DNA of 32,898 nt from contig CANRFB010000026.1 of assembly GCA_947629785.1 (NCBI GenBank), positions 1 through 32,898 of the forward strand, written 5' to 3'. Positions 22,083 to 30,653 of the stretch are shown here, one piece after another; positions within the stretch are counted from its first letter, which is position 1, and the number at the start of each line of letters is the position of its first letter. The position numbers were made by a program, and so were the translations under genes. Origin of the DNA: an uncultured Clostridia bacterium (lineage in GTDB: Bacteria; Bacillota; Clostridia; Oscillospirales; Ruminococcaceae). Under the pieces are notes generated by a model. That model was not told where the DNA came from. It saw only the letters and a program-made list of their open reading frames with translations, and ran no database searches.

Positions 22083-22426
22083 AAAGCGAGCAAGCTATGC
22101 GGTGAAACGCGTTTGCGCGTTAGGAAAGTCCGGGCATCACAGAGCAGGGTAGCTGCTAACGGCAGCCGAGGGTGACCTTAGGGAAAGTGCAACAGAGATA
22201 TACCGCCAACTTGTTTGGTAAGGGTGGAAAGGCGAGGCAAGAGCTCACCGGAGCGCGGGAGACCGCGCTGCCATGTAAACCCTACCCGATGCAACGTCTG
22301 ATTGGAACGGTACGTTATTGTCTGCTCGGCAGGCGTATCGTTACGACGGCTTGAGCGTTTCGGCGACGATCCGCCCAGATAGATATCCGCACACGACAAA
22401 ACCCGGCTTATCGGCTTGGTCGCTTT
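22083..22426 (+). ncRNA. rnpB: RNase P RNA, bacterial A-type-like
   Basis: The catalytic RNA that trims the 5' leader of pre-tRNAs. The conserved 5' core AGGAAAGTCCGGGC is at about 22122-22135, followed by CAGAGCAGGGTAGCTGCTAA, GGGAAAGTGCAACAGAGA and GGTGGAAAGGCGAGGCAAGA. The conserved 3' core CCCAGATAGATATCCGCA and ACAAAACCCGGCTTA is near 22373-22411. The terminal helix is formed by AGCGAGCAAGC (22085-22095) and GCTTGGTCGCT (22414-22424). The layout of the middle region suits the common A type more than the Bacillus B type. The ends are approximate. A hairpin terminator follows. Confidence 0.95.
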
Positions 22427-22433
22427 TTACAGA

Positions 22434-22466
22434 CCCCGTTCGCACATCGCGTTCGGGGAAATTTTT
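22434..22466 (+). terminator. Terminator after rnpB
   Basis: Stem CCCCG / CGGGG closed further by CGC/GCG across a small internal loop (CCCCGTTCGC ... GCGTTCGGGG), followed by AAATTTTT. Confidence 0.75.
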
Positions 22467-22472
22467 ATACAG

Positions 22473-22642
22473 AGAGTGAAGAGTTAAGAGTTGAGAGTTG
22501 AGATATTGCAGTAACGCCTATATCTTCGGTTTCAATGTTTTTGCAGATTTAACTTTACTTTATCTCACGGCAGGTATTAATTTGGAAATCACTAAACTTT
22601 GCCTGACTGGGTGCAGGCTCAGCCTGCCTCTCAACTCTATAT
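22473..22642. repeat. Intergenic mosaic repeat R6 with core B
   Basis: GAGTTAA/GAGTTGA heptamers, then core B (about 22501-22642: ATATTGCAGTAACGC, TTTTTGCAGATTTAACTTTA, CTCACGGCAGG, CTAAACTTTGCCTG, GCAGGCTCAGCCTGC), ending CTCTCAACTCTATAT. It ends 1-2 nt before the -35 box of the next promoter. Very close to the second half of R5. Confidence 0.85.
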
Positions 22643-22643
22643 C

Positions 22644-22672
22644 TTGACAAGATGACCTCGTTCGTGTATAAT
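22644..22672 (+). promoter_or_regulatory. Consensus promoter of the membrane hybrid kinase
   Basis: Perfect -35 TTGACA (22644-22649), 17-bp spacer, perfect -10 TATAAT (22667-22672). It is immediately downstream of repeat R6. The in-frame ATG at 22672 overlaps the -10 box, so it cannot be the translation start. Confidence 0.88.
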
Positions 22673-22716
22673 TGTATAATAGGATAAACCGTTCAAAAAA
22701 GGGGGGCGCTTCCGTA

Positions 22717-25332
22717 ATGGATAATAAAAATCTTAAACAAAGCAAGCTCAAAGAAAAGAATATCCTTGCTACTATGATCGTTATGATCGCCGTGTGCGCG
22801 CTTACGGGATTTACATATATCAGGATAAACAACATTACCGTAAACCGCAGTCTCGGACGTATGCAGGAGGCTATAAATATCGTTACGGAAGATGTAAGCG
22901 GCAAGCTTGCCCGCGACAGCATTTCCCTTAACGCACTTGCGGAAATAATCGCTTCTCAGGAAAATATCGCCGAAGAAAACGTTCTCCGCAATATCATGAA
23001 AAATATCGCTCCGCTTACTACGGCTAAAAATATCTATCTGCTTCTTCCGAATAATACCATAATTTCTTCAAGCGGCGAATCGGTGAATTTTGACACCGAG
23101 GGAAAGATAGACTTCAACGCGGAAGTTAAACTGGGCGAACACGTTACCGACAGAATGGTAAGCCTTTCAAACCCCGATAAATTCGTTATAAGGCACTTCG
23201 TTCCCGTGGAAAAGGACGGCGAAGTAATTGCCCTGCTTTACGCGACGACCAATCTTGAGGAATTCCCTCAGTCGCTGAATCTCAGCGACTTATACAACGA
23301 GCAGGCGCGGTTCCTGCTGATAGACAGGCACAACGGCGATTTTATAATGGATACACTCCACAACGGCAAGCTGGGAAATATAAAGGACTACTATGCCGAA
23401 AAATCCAAGGACTCGGACGGTTCGGCCACGATAATGCAGGATATTCTTGACGGAAAATCGGGTTACACAAAGGTGTATTCCAACACAAAACAGCAGTATC
23501 TTTACTTCTACTATTCGCCCATTGATGAGGAACAATGGCATCAGCTGGGCGAATCAAAAGACCTTAACCGCTGGACGGTAGGCGTTACCGTTCCCGAAAA
23601 GGAAGCCCTTGCAAGTGCTTTCAAGATACGTAAGCTCTGCATTTTTGTGGCGGCGGCAGAAGTTATCATATTCCTTGTATACTTCCTGTGGGTATTCCGC
23701 AACACAAATATCACCATGGAAAAGGCAATTCTTGAGGAGCGGCTCGTAAAAGCCGAGAACGCAGAGCGAGCAAAGACGATGTTCCTTTCAAATATGTCCC
23801 ACGACATCAGGACGCCTATGAACGCCATTATCGGCTACACTACCCTTGCGGCGGCAAATGTTGAGGACACGCCACGGGTAAAGGACTATCTTTCCAAAAT
23901 ACTTTCTTCGGGAAATCATCTGCTCAGCCTTATAAACGACATTCTCGACATGAGCCGTATCGAAAGCGGACGTGTGGACATTGAGGAAACGGAATGTTCC
24001 CTGCCTGACATTCTCCACGACCTGCGGAACATTCTGCTGAACCAGATGCACTCCAAGAAGCTGAATTTCTACATTGACACTATAGACGTCATTGACGAGG
24101 ATATTTACTGCGACAAGCTGCACCTGAACCAGATACTTCTTAATCTTCTCAGCAACGCAATAAAATTCACGCCGGAGGGCGGGTCGATCTCCCTTATTAT
24201 AAAACAGCTCCACGGCGCGCCTACAGGTTATGCCGCCTATGAAATAAAGGTCAAGGACACGGGCATCGGCATGGATCCCGAATTCATGAAGCACGTTTTT
24301 GAACCCTTTGAAAGAGAAACCACTTCCACGGTAAGCGGAATTCAGGGCACGGGTCTGGGAATGGCTATTGCCAAGAACATCATTGACATGATGGGCGGAA
24401 CTATTTCCGTAAGCAGTGAACAGGGCAAAGGCACGGAATACACCCTTAACCTTGAATTCAGGTTACAGGCGGACAGGAAACAGGTGGAAGTCATCAAGGA
24501 ACTTGTGGGAATGCGTGCGCTCGTAGTTGATGATGATTTCACTATCTGCGACAGCGTGACAAAAATGCTTGTTCAGCTCGGACTTCGGGCGGACTGGACC
24601 ATGTACGGCAAGGAAGCCGTTCTCCATGCGAAACAGGCGCAGGAACTTGCAGACGAGTTCAAAGCGTATATAATCGACCTTTATCTTCCCGATCTGAGCG
24701 GACTGGAAGTTGTTCGTCAGATACGCCGCGAGGTGGGAGAGAACATTCCCATAATAATCCTTACCGCTTACGACTGGACTACCGTAGAACATGAAGCCCG
24801 TGAAGCGGGAGTTACGGCATTCTGCAACAAGCCCATATTCCTTTCTACCCTCCGCGAAGCTCTTGTTTCGGCTATCTGCACGGACGACGCGGCTTCGGCG
24901 GGAAATAACATACTTCCCAAGGCTTCGGACGAAATAAAGGGCAAGAAGCTTCTTCTTGTGGAGGACAACGAACTTAACCGAGAAATTGCCATCGCTATCC
25001 TCACCGAAAGCGGTTTCCAAGTGGACTATGCCTGTGACGGCACGGACGCTGTTGAAAAGATGGAAAACGCCAAGCCCGATGATTTTGACCTTATACTTAT
25101 GGACGTACAGATGCCCGTCATGAACGGCTATGAAGCCACAAAGGCTATCCGCGCCATGGACGACCCGATAAAATCGCACATTCCTATTATCGCCATGACG
25201 GCAAACGCTTTTGACGAGGACAAACGGGACGCCCTTGCAAGCGGCATGAACGACCATATTGCAAAGCCTCTTGACATGGACAAACTTTTTGCCGTTCTGC
25301 AAAAATATTTAACAGAAAAGATATACAAATGA
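22717..25332 (+). CDS. Membrane hybrid sensor histidine kinase with two receivers
   Basis: An 871-residue kinase. TM1 is about residues 15-35 (ILATMIVMIAVCALTGFTYI) and TM2 about 308-327 (CIFVAAAEVIIFLVYFLW), enclosing a 270-residue extracytoplasmic sensor of probable Cache/PAS-like fold. HisKA has FLSNMSHDIRTPMNAIIG (His362). HATPase_c has NLLSNAIKFTPEGG, DTGIGMD and GTGLGMAIAKN. Receiver 1 (about 598-720) has VVDDD and acceptor Asp654 in IIDLYLPDLSG. Receiver 2 (about 744-870) has VEDNELN and Asp796 in LMDVQMPVMNG. There is no Hpt domain, so a separate phosphotransfer protein is expected; the PocR kinase in this window carries one, but a link is only a guess. Start chosen at ATG 22717 after GGGGGG; the frame upstream overlaps the promoter. 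Confidence 0.93.
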   Translation: MDNKNLKQSKLKEKNILATMIVMIAVCALTGFTYIRINNITVNRSLGRMQEAINIVTEDVSGKLARDSISLNALAEIIASQENIAEENVLRNIMKNIAPLTTAKNIYLLLPNNTIISSSGESVNFDTEGKIDFNAEVKLGEHVTDRMVSLSNPDKFVIRHFVPVEKDGEVIALLYATTNLEEFPQSLNLSDLYNEQARFLLIDRHNGDFIMDTLHNGKLGNIKDYYAEKSKDSDGSATIMQDILDGKSGYTKVYSNTKQQYLYFYYSPIDEEQWHQLGESKDLNRWTVGVTVPEKEALASAFKIRKLCIFVAAAEVIIFLVYFLWVFRNTNITMEKAILEERLVKAENAERAKTMFLSNMSHDIRTPMNAIIGYTTLAAANVEDTPRVKDYLSKILSSGNHLLSLINDILDMSRIESGRVDIEETECSLPDILHDLRNILLNQMHSKKLNFYIDTIDVIDEDIYCDKLHLNQILLNLLSNAIKFTPEGGSISLIIKQLHGAPTGYAAYEIKVKDTGIGMDPEFMKHVFEPFERETTSTVSGIQGTGLGMAIAKNIIDMMGGTISVSSEQGKGTEYTLNLEFRLQADRKQVEVIKELVGMRALVVDDDFTICDSVTKMLVQLGLRADWTMYGKEAVLHAKQAQELADEFKAYIIDLYLPDLSGLEVVRQIRREVGENIPIIILTAYDWTTVEHEAREAGVTAFCNKPIFLSTLREALVSAICTDDAASAGNNILPKASDEIKGKKLLLVEDNELNREIAIAILTESGFQVDYACDGTDAVEKMENAKPDDFDLILMDVQMPVMNGYEATKAIRAMDDPIKSHIPIIAMTANAFDEDKRDALASGMNDHIAKPLDMDKLFAVLQKYLTEKIYK

Positions 25333-25334
25333 CG

Positions 25335-25369
25335 AAAATGCGCTTTTCCGTGCGGGGAAGCGCATTTTT
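25335..25369 (+). terminator. Terminator after the membrane kinase
   Basis: A perfect 11-bp stem AAAATGCGCTT / AAGCGCATTTT with a 12-nt loop and a T5 end, starting 3 nt after the stop codon. It lies inside the open frame upstream of recJ, showing that frame extension is not translated. Confidence 0.9.
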
Positions 25370-25382
25370 AATTTATTTGCTC

Positions 25383-25412
25383 TTGATTATTGGGTATGAT
25401 TTGTGGTATAAT
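25383..25412 (+). promoter_or_regulatory. Promoter of the recJ-rel unit
   Basis: -35 TTGATT (25383-25388), 18-bp spacer, -10 TATAAT (25407-25412), then AAAGGAG (25426-25432) ahead of ATG 25446. Confidence 0.75.
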
Positions 25413-25445
25413 AGATATTATTTTAAAGGAGCGTTTGAACAGTAT

Positions 25446-27506
25446 ATGAAAAAATGGACAATCAAGAACCCCGACCCGCAGGTAATAAGGACACTTTCAC
25501 AATACGGCGGACTTACCCCTCTTTGCGCAGGCGTGCTTGCCGCAAGAGGTTATGATACCATGGAAAAAGCCGCGGGATTTTTCAATCAGGGTCCGGACGG
25601 CGAAGAAATTACCGCTCTTTCCGACCCGATGCTGATAAAGGATATGCGCGAAGCGGCGGAAATACTTCTGAAAGCCGTTGAGGACGGCAGGAAAATATGC
25701 GTTTACGGTGATTACGACTGTGACGGAGTTACCGCCACGGCATTGCTTTATACATACTTACAGTTTCAGGGCGGAGATGTGGTCTATCACATAAACGACA
25801 GAGATTCCGAGGGCTACGGAATGTTTTCGGGCGCGGTGCGGAAACTTGCCGACGACGGCGTTCAGGTAATTGTTACGGTTGACAACGGAATTTCCGCCAT
25901 AAAAGAAGCGGAACTCGCCGCGGAACTGGGAATGGAACTTATCATAACCGACCACCATCAGCCCGGGGAGGAACTTCCCAAGGCGGCGGCGGTGGTAGAC
26001 CCGCACCGCAAAGATGATGTTTCACCCTTCAAATACCTTTGCGGCTGCGGCGTTGCTCTTAAACTTATCGCCGCCATGGAGGGCGACTATTCCATGGCTA
26101 TGGAACAGTTCTCCGACCTTGCGGCAATTGCTACCGTTGCCGATGTGGTTTCCCTCACGGGTGAAAACCGCGAGATAGTCCGCACCGGTATGCGTTATCT
26201 TAAAAACACCGAAAATCCCGGGCTGAAAGCCCTTATCGAAGCCGCGGGAATAAAGAATATTTCCTCAACTGCAATTGCGTTTTACATCGCGCCGAGGATA
26301 AACGCGGCAGGACGCATGGACACTGCTCTGAAAGCCCTTGAACTTTTCCTTTGCGACGATCCGGAGGAAGCTCGGGAACTTGCTAAGGAAGTCAACGACC
26401 TTAACGTCCAAAGACAGGCGCAGGAAAATGAAATTCTTGAAAATATAAAGAATATGATCCTCAAAGACCCGTCCATGCTTCATCAGCGTGTGCTTTTTGT
26501 TTACGGACACGGCTGGAGTCACGGGATAATAGGCATTGTTGCTTCCAAGTTGGAAGAACGTTTCGGAAAGCCCGTATTCATTCTTTCGGACGACGGGGAA
26601 GAATTCGCAAAGGGTTCCGCAAGAGCGCCCGAGGGATTTTCCGTATATGAAGCGCTGGCGGCGTGCGCCGATGTTCTCACAAAATTCGGCGGTCACAAGG
26701 GCGCGGGCGGGTTCTCGCTTTTAAAGGAAAATGTGCAGGCTTTCGGCGACGCGCTTCAGAAACACGCGGCGGAAAATTACCCCGTAATGCCCGTTATGAC
26801 TTTAAACGCCGACAAGGTCATAACACCCGAAGAACTGACCGTGGACAATGTTTCGTCGCTTTCTATCCTTGAACCCTGCGGCACGGATAACCCTTCGCCC
26901 TGCTTTGCAATGCTTTCGGCGGTAATTGAAAATATTATCCCCCTTTCGGACGGAAAGCACACAAAGCTTTCGTTAAAATACGGGAATTCCTCGGTAACGG
27001 GACTGCTTTTCGGAACGGAGACTGCAAGCTTCCCCTACAGAGCCGGCGATGTTCTCAACCTGTTAGTTTCCCCCGAAATAAACGAGTTCAACGGCAGAAC
27101 TTCGGTAAACGTGAGAATTCTTGACTACAGGATAAACGGCATAAATCAGCAGAAGTATTTCAACGCCAAGGAAACATATGAAAGCTTCAAGCGCGGCGAA
27201 AATATCGCTCCCGCTGTTCTGAAACGTATGCTTCCCGACCGCGGCGAACTGGGGAATGTTTACAGGCAGATAGCCGCAAAACAGAAAGCGTCCTTTGACG
27301 TGATATTCGGGGCGGTATGTTCGGACAGCATGAATTACTGCAAATTCCGCATAGCCCTTGACGCGTTTTCCGAACTGGGACTGATAAAGACCGACATTTA
27401 CAGCGAAATAATTGAAATTATTCCTACCAACCAAAAAGCCGACCTTGAAAACTCGGCGATACTTTCAAGGCTGAAAAGGCTTATTTCAGCACCTGCGGCT
27501 GTATAA
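25446..27506 (+). CDS. recJ: Single-stranded-DNA-specific exonuclease RecJ
   Basis: A 686-residue 5'-3' ssDNA exonuclease of the DHH family, used in recombination and repair. Motifs: ICVYGDYDCDGVTATALL (motif I), VTVDNGISA, LIITDHHQPGEELP (DHH), ATVADVVSL, INAAGRMD, and DHHA1 GHGWSHGIIGIVASKLEERF with KFGGHKGAGGFSL. An OB-like region and an extra C-terminal domain of about 110 residues follow, as in many Firmicutes RecJ proteins. The frame is open back to 25329, but the first 39 codons would cover a terminator and the promoter, so ATG 25446 is the start. rel follows after 37 nt; apt, often found between them in Firmicutes, is absent. Confidence 0.95.
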   Translation: MKKWTIKNPDPQVIRTLSQYGGLTPLCAGVLAARGYDTMEKAAGFFNQGPDGEEITALSDPMLIKDMREAAEILLKAVEDGRKICVYGDYDCDGVTATALLYTYLQFQGGDVVYHINDRDSEGYGMFSGAVRKLADDGVQVIVTVDNGISAIKEAELAAELGMELIITDHHQPGEELPKAAAVVDPHRKDDVSPFKYLCGCGVALKLIAAMEGDYSMAMEQFSDLAAIATVADVVSLTGENREIVRTGMRYLKNTENPGLKALIEAAGIKNISSTAIAFYIAPRINAAGRMDTALKALELFLCDDPEEARELAKEVNDLNVQRQAQENEILENIKNMILKDPSMLHQRVLFVYGHGWSHGIIGIVASKLEERFGKPVFILSDDGEEFAKGSARAPEGFSVYEALAACADVLTKFGGHKGAGGFSLLKENVQAFGDALQKHAAENYPVMPVMTLNADKVITPEELTVDNVSSLSILEPCGTDNPSPCFAMLSAVIENIIPLSDGKHTKLSLKYGNSSVTGLLFGTETASFPYRAGDVLNLLVSPEINEFNGRTSVNVRILDYRINGINQQKYFNAKETYESFKRGENIAPAVLKRMLPDRGELGNVYRQIAAKQKASFDVIFGAVCSDSMNYCKFRIALDAFSELGLIKTDIYSEIIEIIPTNQKADLENSAILSRLKRLISAPAAV

Positions 27507-27543
27507 AAGACACCTATAAAAATAAGAAAAGGAGAGGAACGTT

Positions 27544-29733
27544 ATGCTTAACAAGCCGGAAACAGTTTATACCATAGACGCGCTTATCCAGAAAATTCTC
27601 AATGAAGAAAAACAGTATGATCTGAGCAAGATCGTTTCCGCATATGAATTTGCGGCAAAAGCACACGCAAATCAGGTGCGTTCCTCGGGAGAACCGTACA
27701 TTACCCACCCGTTGGCGGTATCGTTCATACTTCTTGAGCTGGGAATGGACACCGACACCATCTGCGCGGCTATGCTTCACGATGTTGTGGAGGACACGGA
27801 CGTTACTTTGGAGGAAATACGCAAGCGTTTCGGGCAGGACGTTGCCATGCTTGTTGACGGCGTTACAAAATTGGGCAAGATACCGCTTTTCACAAAAGAA
27901 GAACAGCAGGCGGAAAACGTCCGCAAAATTCTCCTTGCCATGTCGCAGGACATACGGGTAATTATTATAAAACTCTGCGACCGTCTCCACAATATGCGCA
28001 CCCTCCACTACCGCCCCGCTCACAAACAGCGGAACACGGCGCTTGAGACAATGAACATATACGCGCCTATTGCCCACCGTCTGGGAATGCGCACGATAAA
28101 AGACGAGATCGAGGATCTGGCGTTCCGCTATCTTGACCCTTACGCCTACAGCGAAATTGAGCAGATGCTCAGTATCCGCAGCGACAAGCGGGAAGCGTTC
28201 ATCGACTCCATAAAACAGCAGATCTCGGAACGTTTCGCGGAGGAAAATTTTGCAAAGCCGCCTACGATAGAGGGGCGGGTAAAATCCATTTACGGCATTT
28301 ACAAAAAGGCGTTCATGCAGAACAAAAGCATTGACGAAATTTACGACAAATATGCGGTAAGGATAATTGTTGACACCGTTAACGAATGTTACAACGCGTT
28401 GGGAATTATCCACGATATGTTCAAGCCTATCCCCAACCGTTTCAAAGACTATATTGCCACGCCTAAAGCAAATATGTACCAATCCCTGCACACCACCGTT
28501 ATCGGGCGTGAGGGTATTCCCTTTGAAGTGCAGATCCGCACTTGGGAAATGCACCACACTGCCGAATACGGTATTGCCGCACACTGGAAATACAAAGAGG
28601 GCATAAACGGCAAAGACAAGCTGGAAAGCCGTCTTGCGTGGATCCGGCACATTATCGAAGCCCAGAAAGAAACGGACGATGTTGAAGAAATTGTCCGCAC
28701 CATCAAAAGCGACCTTGCTCCCGAAGAAATTTTCGCGTTCACGCCGAAAGGCGACATGGTGACTCTGCCAAGCGGTTCTACGATAATAGATTTTGCCTAC
28801 GCTATCCACACCGAAGTGGGAAACAAGATGAAAGGCGCGAAAGTTGACAGCAAGCTGGTTTCCCTTGACTATCAGTTAAGCACGGGCGAAATTGTTGAAA
28901 TAATCACTTCCAAAGACCCCGACCACGGACCCAACAGGGCTTGGCTGGACATATGCAAGACCAATGAAGCGAAATCCAAAATACGCTCATGGTTCAAGAA
29001 AGAACGCCGCGAGGAAAACATTATAAAAGGCAAGGAAGAAGTAGAACGGGAACTGAAACGGAACTTCATACGTGTTCCCGATGAGGACCTTGCGGACTTC
29101 TTCTCGGAGGACATGAAGCGGCACAACTGCGCGACTTTAGACGATTTCTATGCGGCTGTAGGTTACGGCGGAGTCATTCTTTCCCGAATAATACAGCGCC
29201 TGAAAGACAAGTACAACAAATATTACAGTCAGAACGAAACGGAAGTCAAGCCGTTCGTTCCTCGGAAAAATCCCACGGGCGTTATTGTGGACGGTCAGGA
29301 GAATGTTCTTGTTAAATTCTCTCAATGCTGTAATCCTGTTCCCGGGGACGATATAGTCGGTTTTATAACCCGCGGGCATGGTATTTCCATACACAAAAAG
29401 GACTGTGAGAATTACGTCAAGGCTGTGCAGTCGGGAATTGAACCCGAACGCTGGGTAGCGGTACACTGGGGCGACGCGCCTGCAAGCGGAAGTTCGCCCA
29501 TGTACAAGGTTACGCTGGACATTGTTTCCAGTGAAAATATCCTGCTTCTTGCGGATGTTTCGCGGACTCTGGCGGATATGCACATTCCCGTTTCGGAAAT
29601 TTCCGTCAAGGAACTTAAAAACGGCAACAGCAGCATTTTTGTAACCATAAGCACGGCGGGGGTTTCGCAGCTTGAAAATATAATCTCCAAGATAAAGAAA
29701 CTTCCGAAAGTCATAAGTGTTTATAGAACGTAG
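27544..29733 (+). CDS. rel: Bifunctional (p)ppGpp synthetase/hydrolase Rel
   Basis: A 729-residue stringent-response enzyme that makes (p)ppGpp from ATP and GTP/GDP and also hydrolyses it. HD hydrolase: His55 (YITHPLAV), His79-Asp80 (LHDVVEDT). Synthetase: YDKYAVRIIVDTVNECYNAL, IPNRFKDYIATPKANMYQSL, and FEVQIRTWEMHHTAEYGIAA. TGS domain: IFAFTPKGDMVTLPSGSTII. The C-terminal ACT domain lies around residues 650-729 (LADVSRTLADMHIPVSEISV). Hydrolase and synthetase residues both look intact, the usual single long Rel of Firmicutes. AAAAGGAG precedes ATG 27544. Its TAG stop lies in a hairpin at 29730-29750. Confidence 0.97.
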   Translation: MLNKPETVYTIDALIQKILNEEKQYDLSKIVSAYEFAAKAHANQVRSSGEPYITHPLAVSFILLELGMDTDTICAAMLHDVVEDTDVTLEEIRKRFGQDVAMLVDGVTKLGKIPLFTKEEQQAENVRKILLAMSQDIRVIIIKLCDRLHNMRTLHYRPAHKQRNTALETMNIYAPIAHRLGMRTIKDEIEDLAFRYLDPYAYSEIEQMLSIRSDKREAFIDSIKQQISERFAEENFAKPPTIEGRVKSIYGIYKKAFMQNKSIDEIYDKYAVRIIVDTVNECYNALGIIHDMFKPIPNRFKDYIATPKANMYQSLHTTVIGREGIPFEVQIRTWEMHHTAEYGIAAHWKYKEGINGKDKLESRLAWIRHIIEAQKETDDVEEIVRTIKSDLAPEEIFAFTPKGDMVTLPSGSTIIDFAYAIHTEVGNKMKGAKVDSKLVSLDYQLSTGEIVEIITSKDPDHGPNRAWLDICKTNEAKSKIRSWFKKERREENIIKGKEEVERELKRNFIRVPDEDLADFFSEDMKRHNCATLDDFYAAVGYGGVILSRIIQRLKDKYNKYYSQNETEVKPFVPRKNPTGVIVDGQENVLVKFSQCCNPVPGDDIVGFITRGHGISIHKKDCENYVKAVQSGIEPERWVAVHWGDAPASGSSPMYKVTLDIVSSENILLLADVSRTLADMHIPVSEISVKELKNGNSSIFVTISTAGVSQLENIISKIKKLPKVISVYRT

Positions 29734-29750
29734 CAGGCTGAGCCTGCTAC
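29730..29750. terminator. Hairpin spanning the rel stop codon, no T-run
   Basis: GTAGCAGGC - TGA - GCCTGCTAC, a perfect 9-bp stem with a triloop containing the TAG stop. It uses the same GCAGGCTGAGCCTGC module found in the mosaic repeats (1663, 19273, 22611), and heptamers follow directly. Confidence 0.6.
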
Positions 29751-29969
<219 letters not shown>

Positions 29970-29993
29970 GATAAAAAGGGGTGTGTTTATTTT

Positions 29994-30641
29994 ATGAAGA
30001 TAAAAAAGGTTTTTACTGCGGGAATGTTTGCGGTAAACAGTTATATTGTAATTTCGGACGCGGGGAATGCCGTGCTTATTGACGCTCCCGAGGGCGCGGA
30101 AAAAATACTTTCCGAAATAAACAACAGCGGCGCAAAGCTTCAAAAAATACTTTTGACTCACGGGCATTGTGACCACATTGGATCACTTGCGGAAATTGCA
30201 GAAAAGACAGGCGCGGAGGTTTTCATTCACAAATACGATGCGGGAAAACTTACGGACGATTACGAAAATTTATCGGAATATTTTTCAATGTATCTTGACG
30301 CGCCCGCACGGCATTTTGAAAATGCAAAGACAGTTTCGGACGGGGATATTATAACGCAGGACGAACTTGAATTCCGCGTTCTGCACACTCCCGGACACAC
30401 AAGCGGAAGCGTTTGCTATATCATTGATGATGTTATGTTCAGCGGAGACACGCTTTTCCGCGATTCCATAGGCAGAACGGATATGCCTGACGGGAATTAT
30501 TCCGTGCTTGCTGAAACTCTTGAAATGCTTACGGAAATTCCCGAAAATTACCGCGTTCTCCCCGGGCATAATGAGGAAACCGACTTAAATCGGGAAAAAG
30601 CAAATAATCCGTTTTTAAGCGGAAATATGTTTGACTTTTAA
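29994..30641 (+). CDS. MBL-fold metallo-hydrolase (glyoxalase II-like)
   Basis: A 215-residue metallo-beta-lactamase-fold hydrolase. The full metal site is visible: THGHCDH (His56, His58, Asp60, His61), HTPGHTSGS (His135), FSGDTLF (Asp152) and LPGHNEET (His192). The short single-domain form, without the C-terminal helical domain of true glyoxalase II, and its position before hemZ are typical of a conserved Firmicutes gene following rel. The substrate is not established; thioester hydrolysis is a guess from the family. AAAAGGGG precedes ATG 29994; hemZ begins 12 nt after it. Confidence 0.92.
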   Translation: MKIKKVFTAGMFAVNSYIVISDAGNAVLIDAPEGAEKILSEINNSGAKLQKILLTHGHCDHIGSLAEIAEKTGAEVFIHKYDAGKLTDDYENLSEYFSMYLDAPARHFENAKTVSDGDIITQDELEFRVLHTPGHTSGSVCYIIDDVMFSGDTLFRDSIGRTDMPDGNYSVLAETLEMLTEIPENYRVLPGHNEETDLNREKANNPFLSGNMFDF

Positions 30642-30653
30642 AGGAATAACAAA

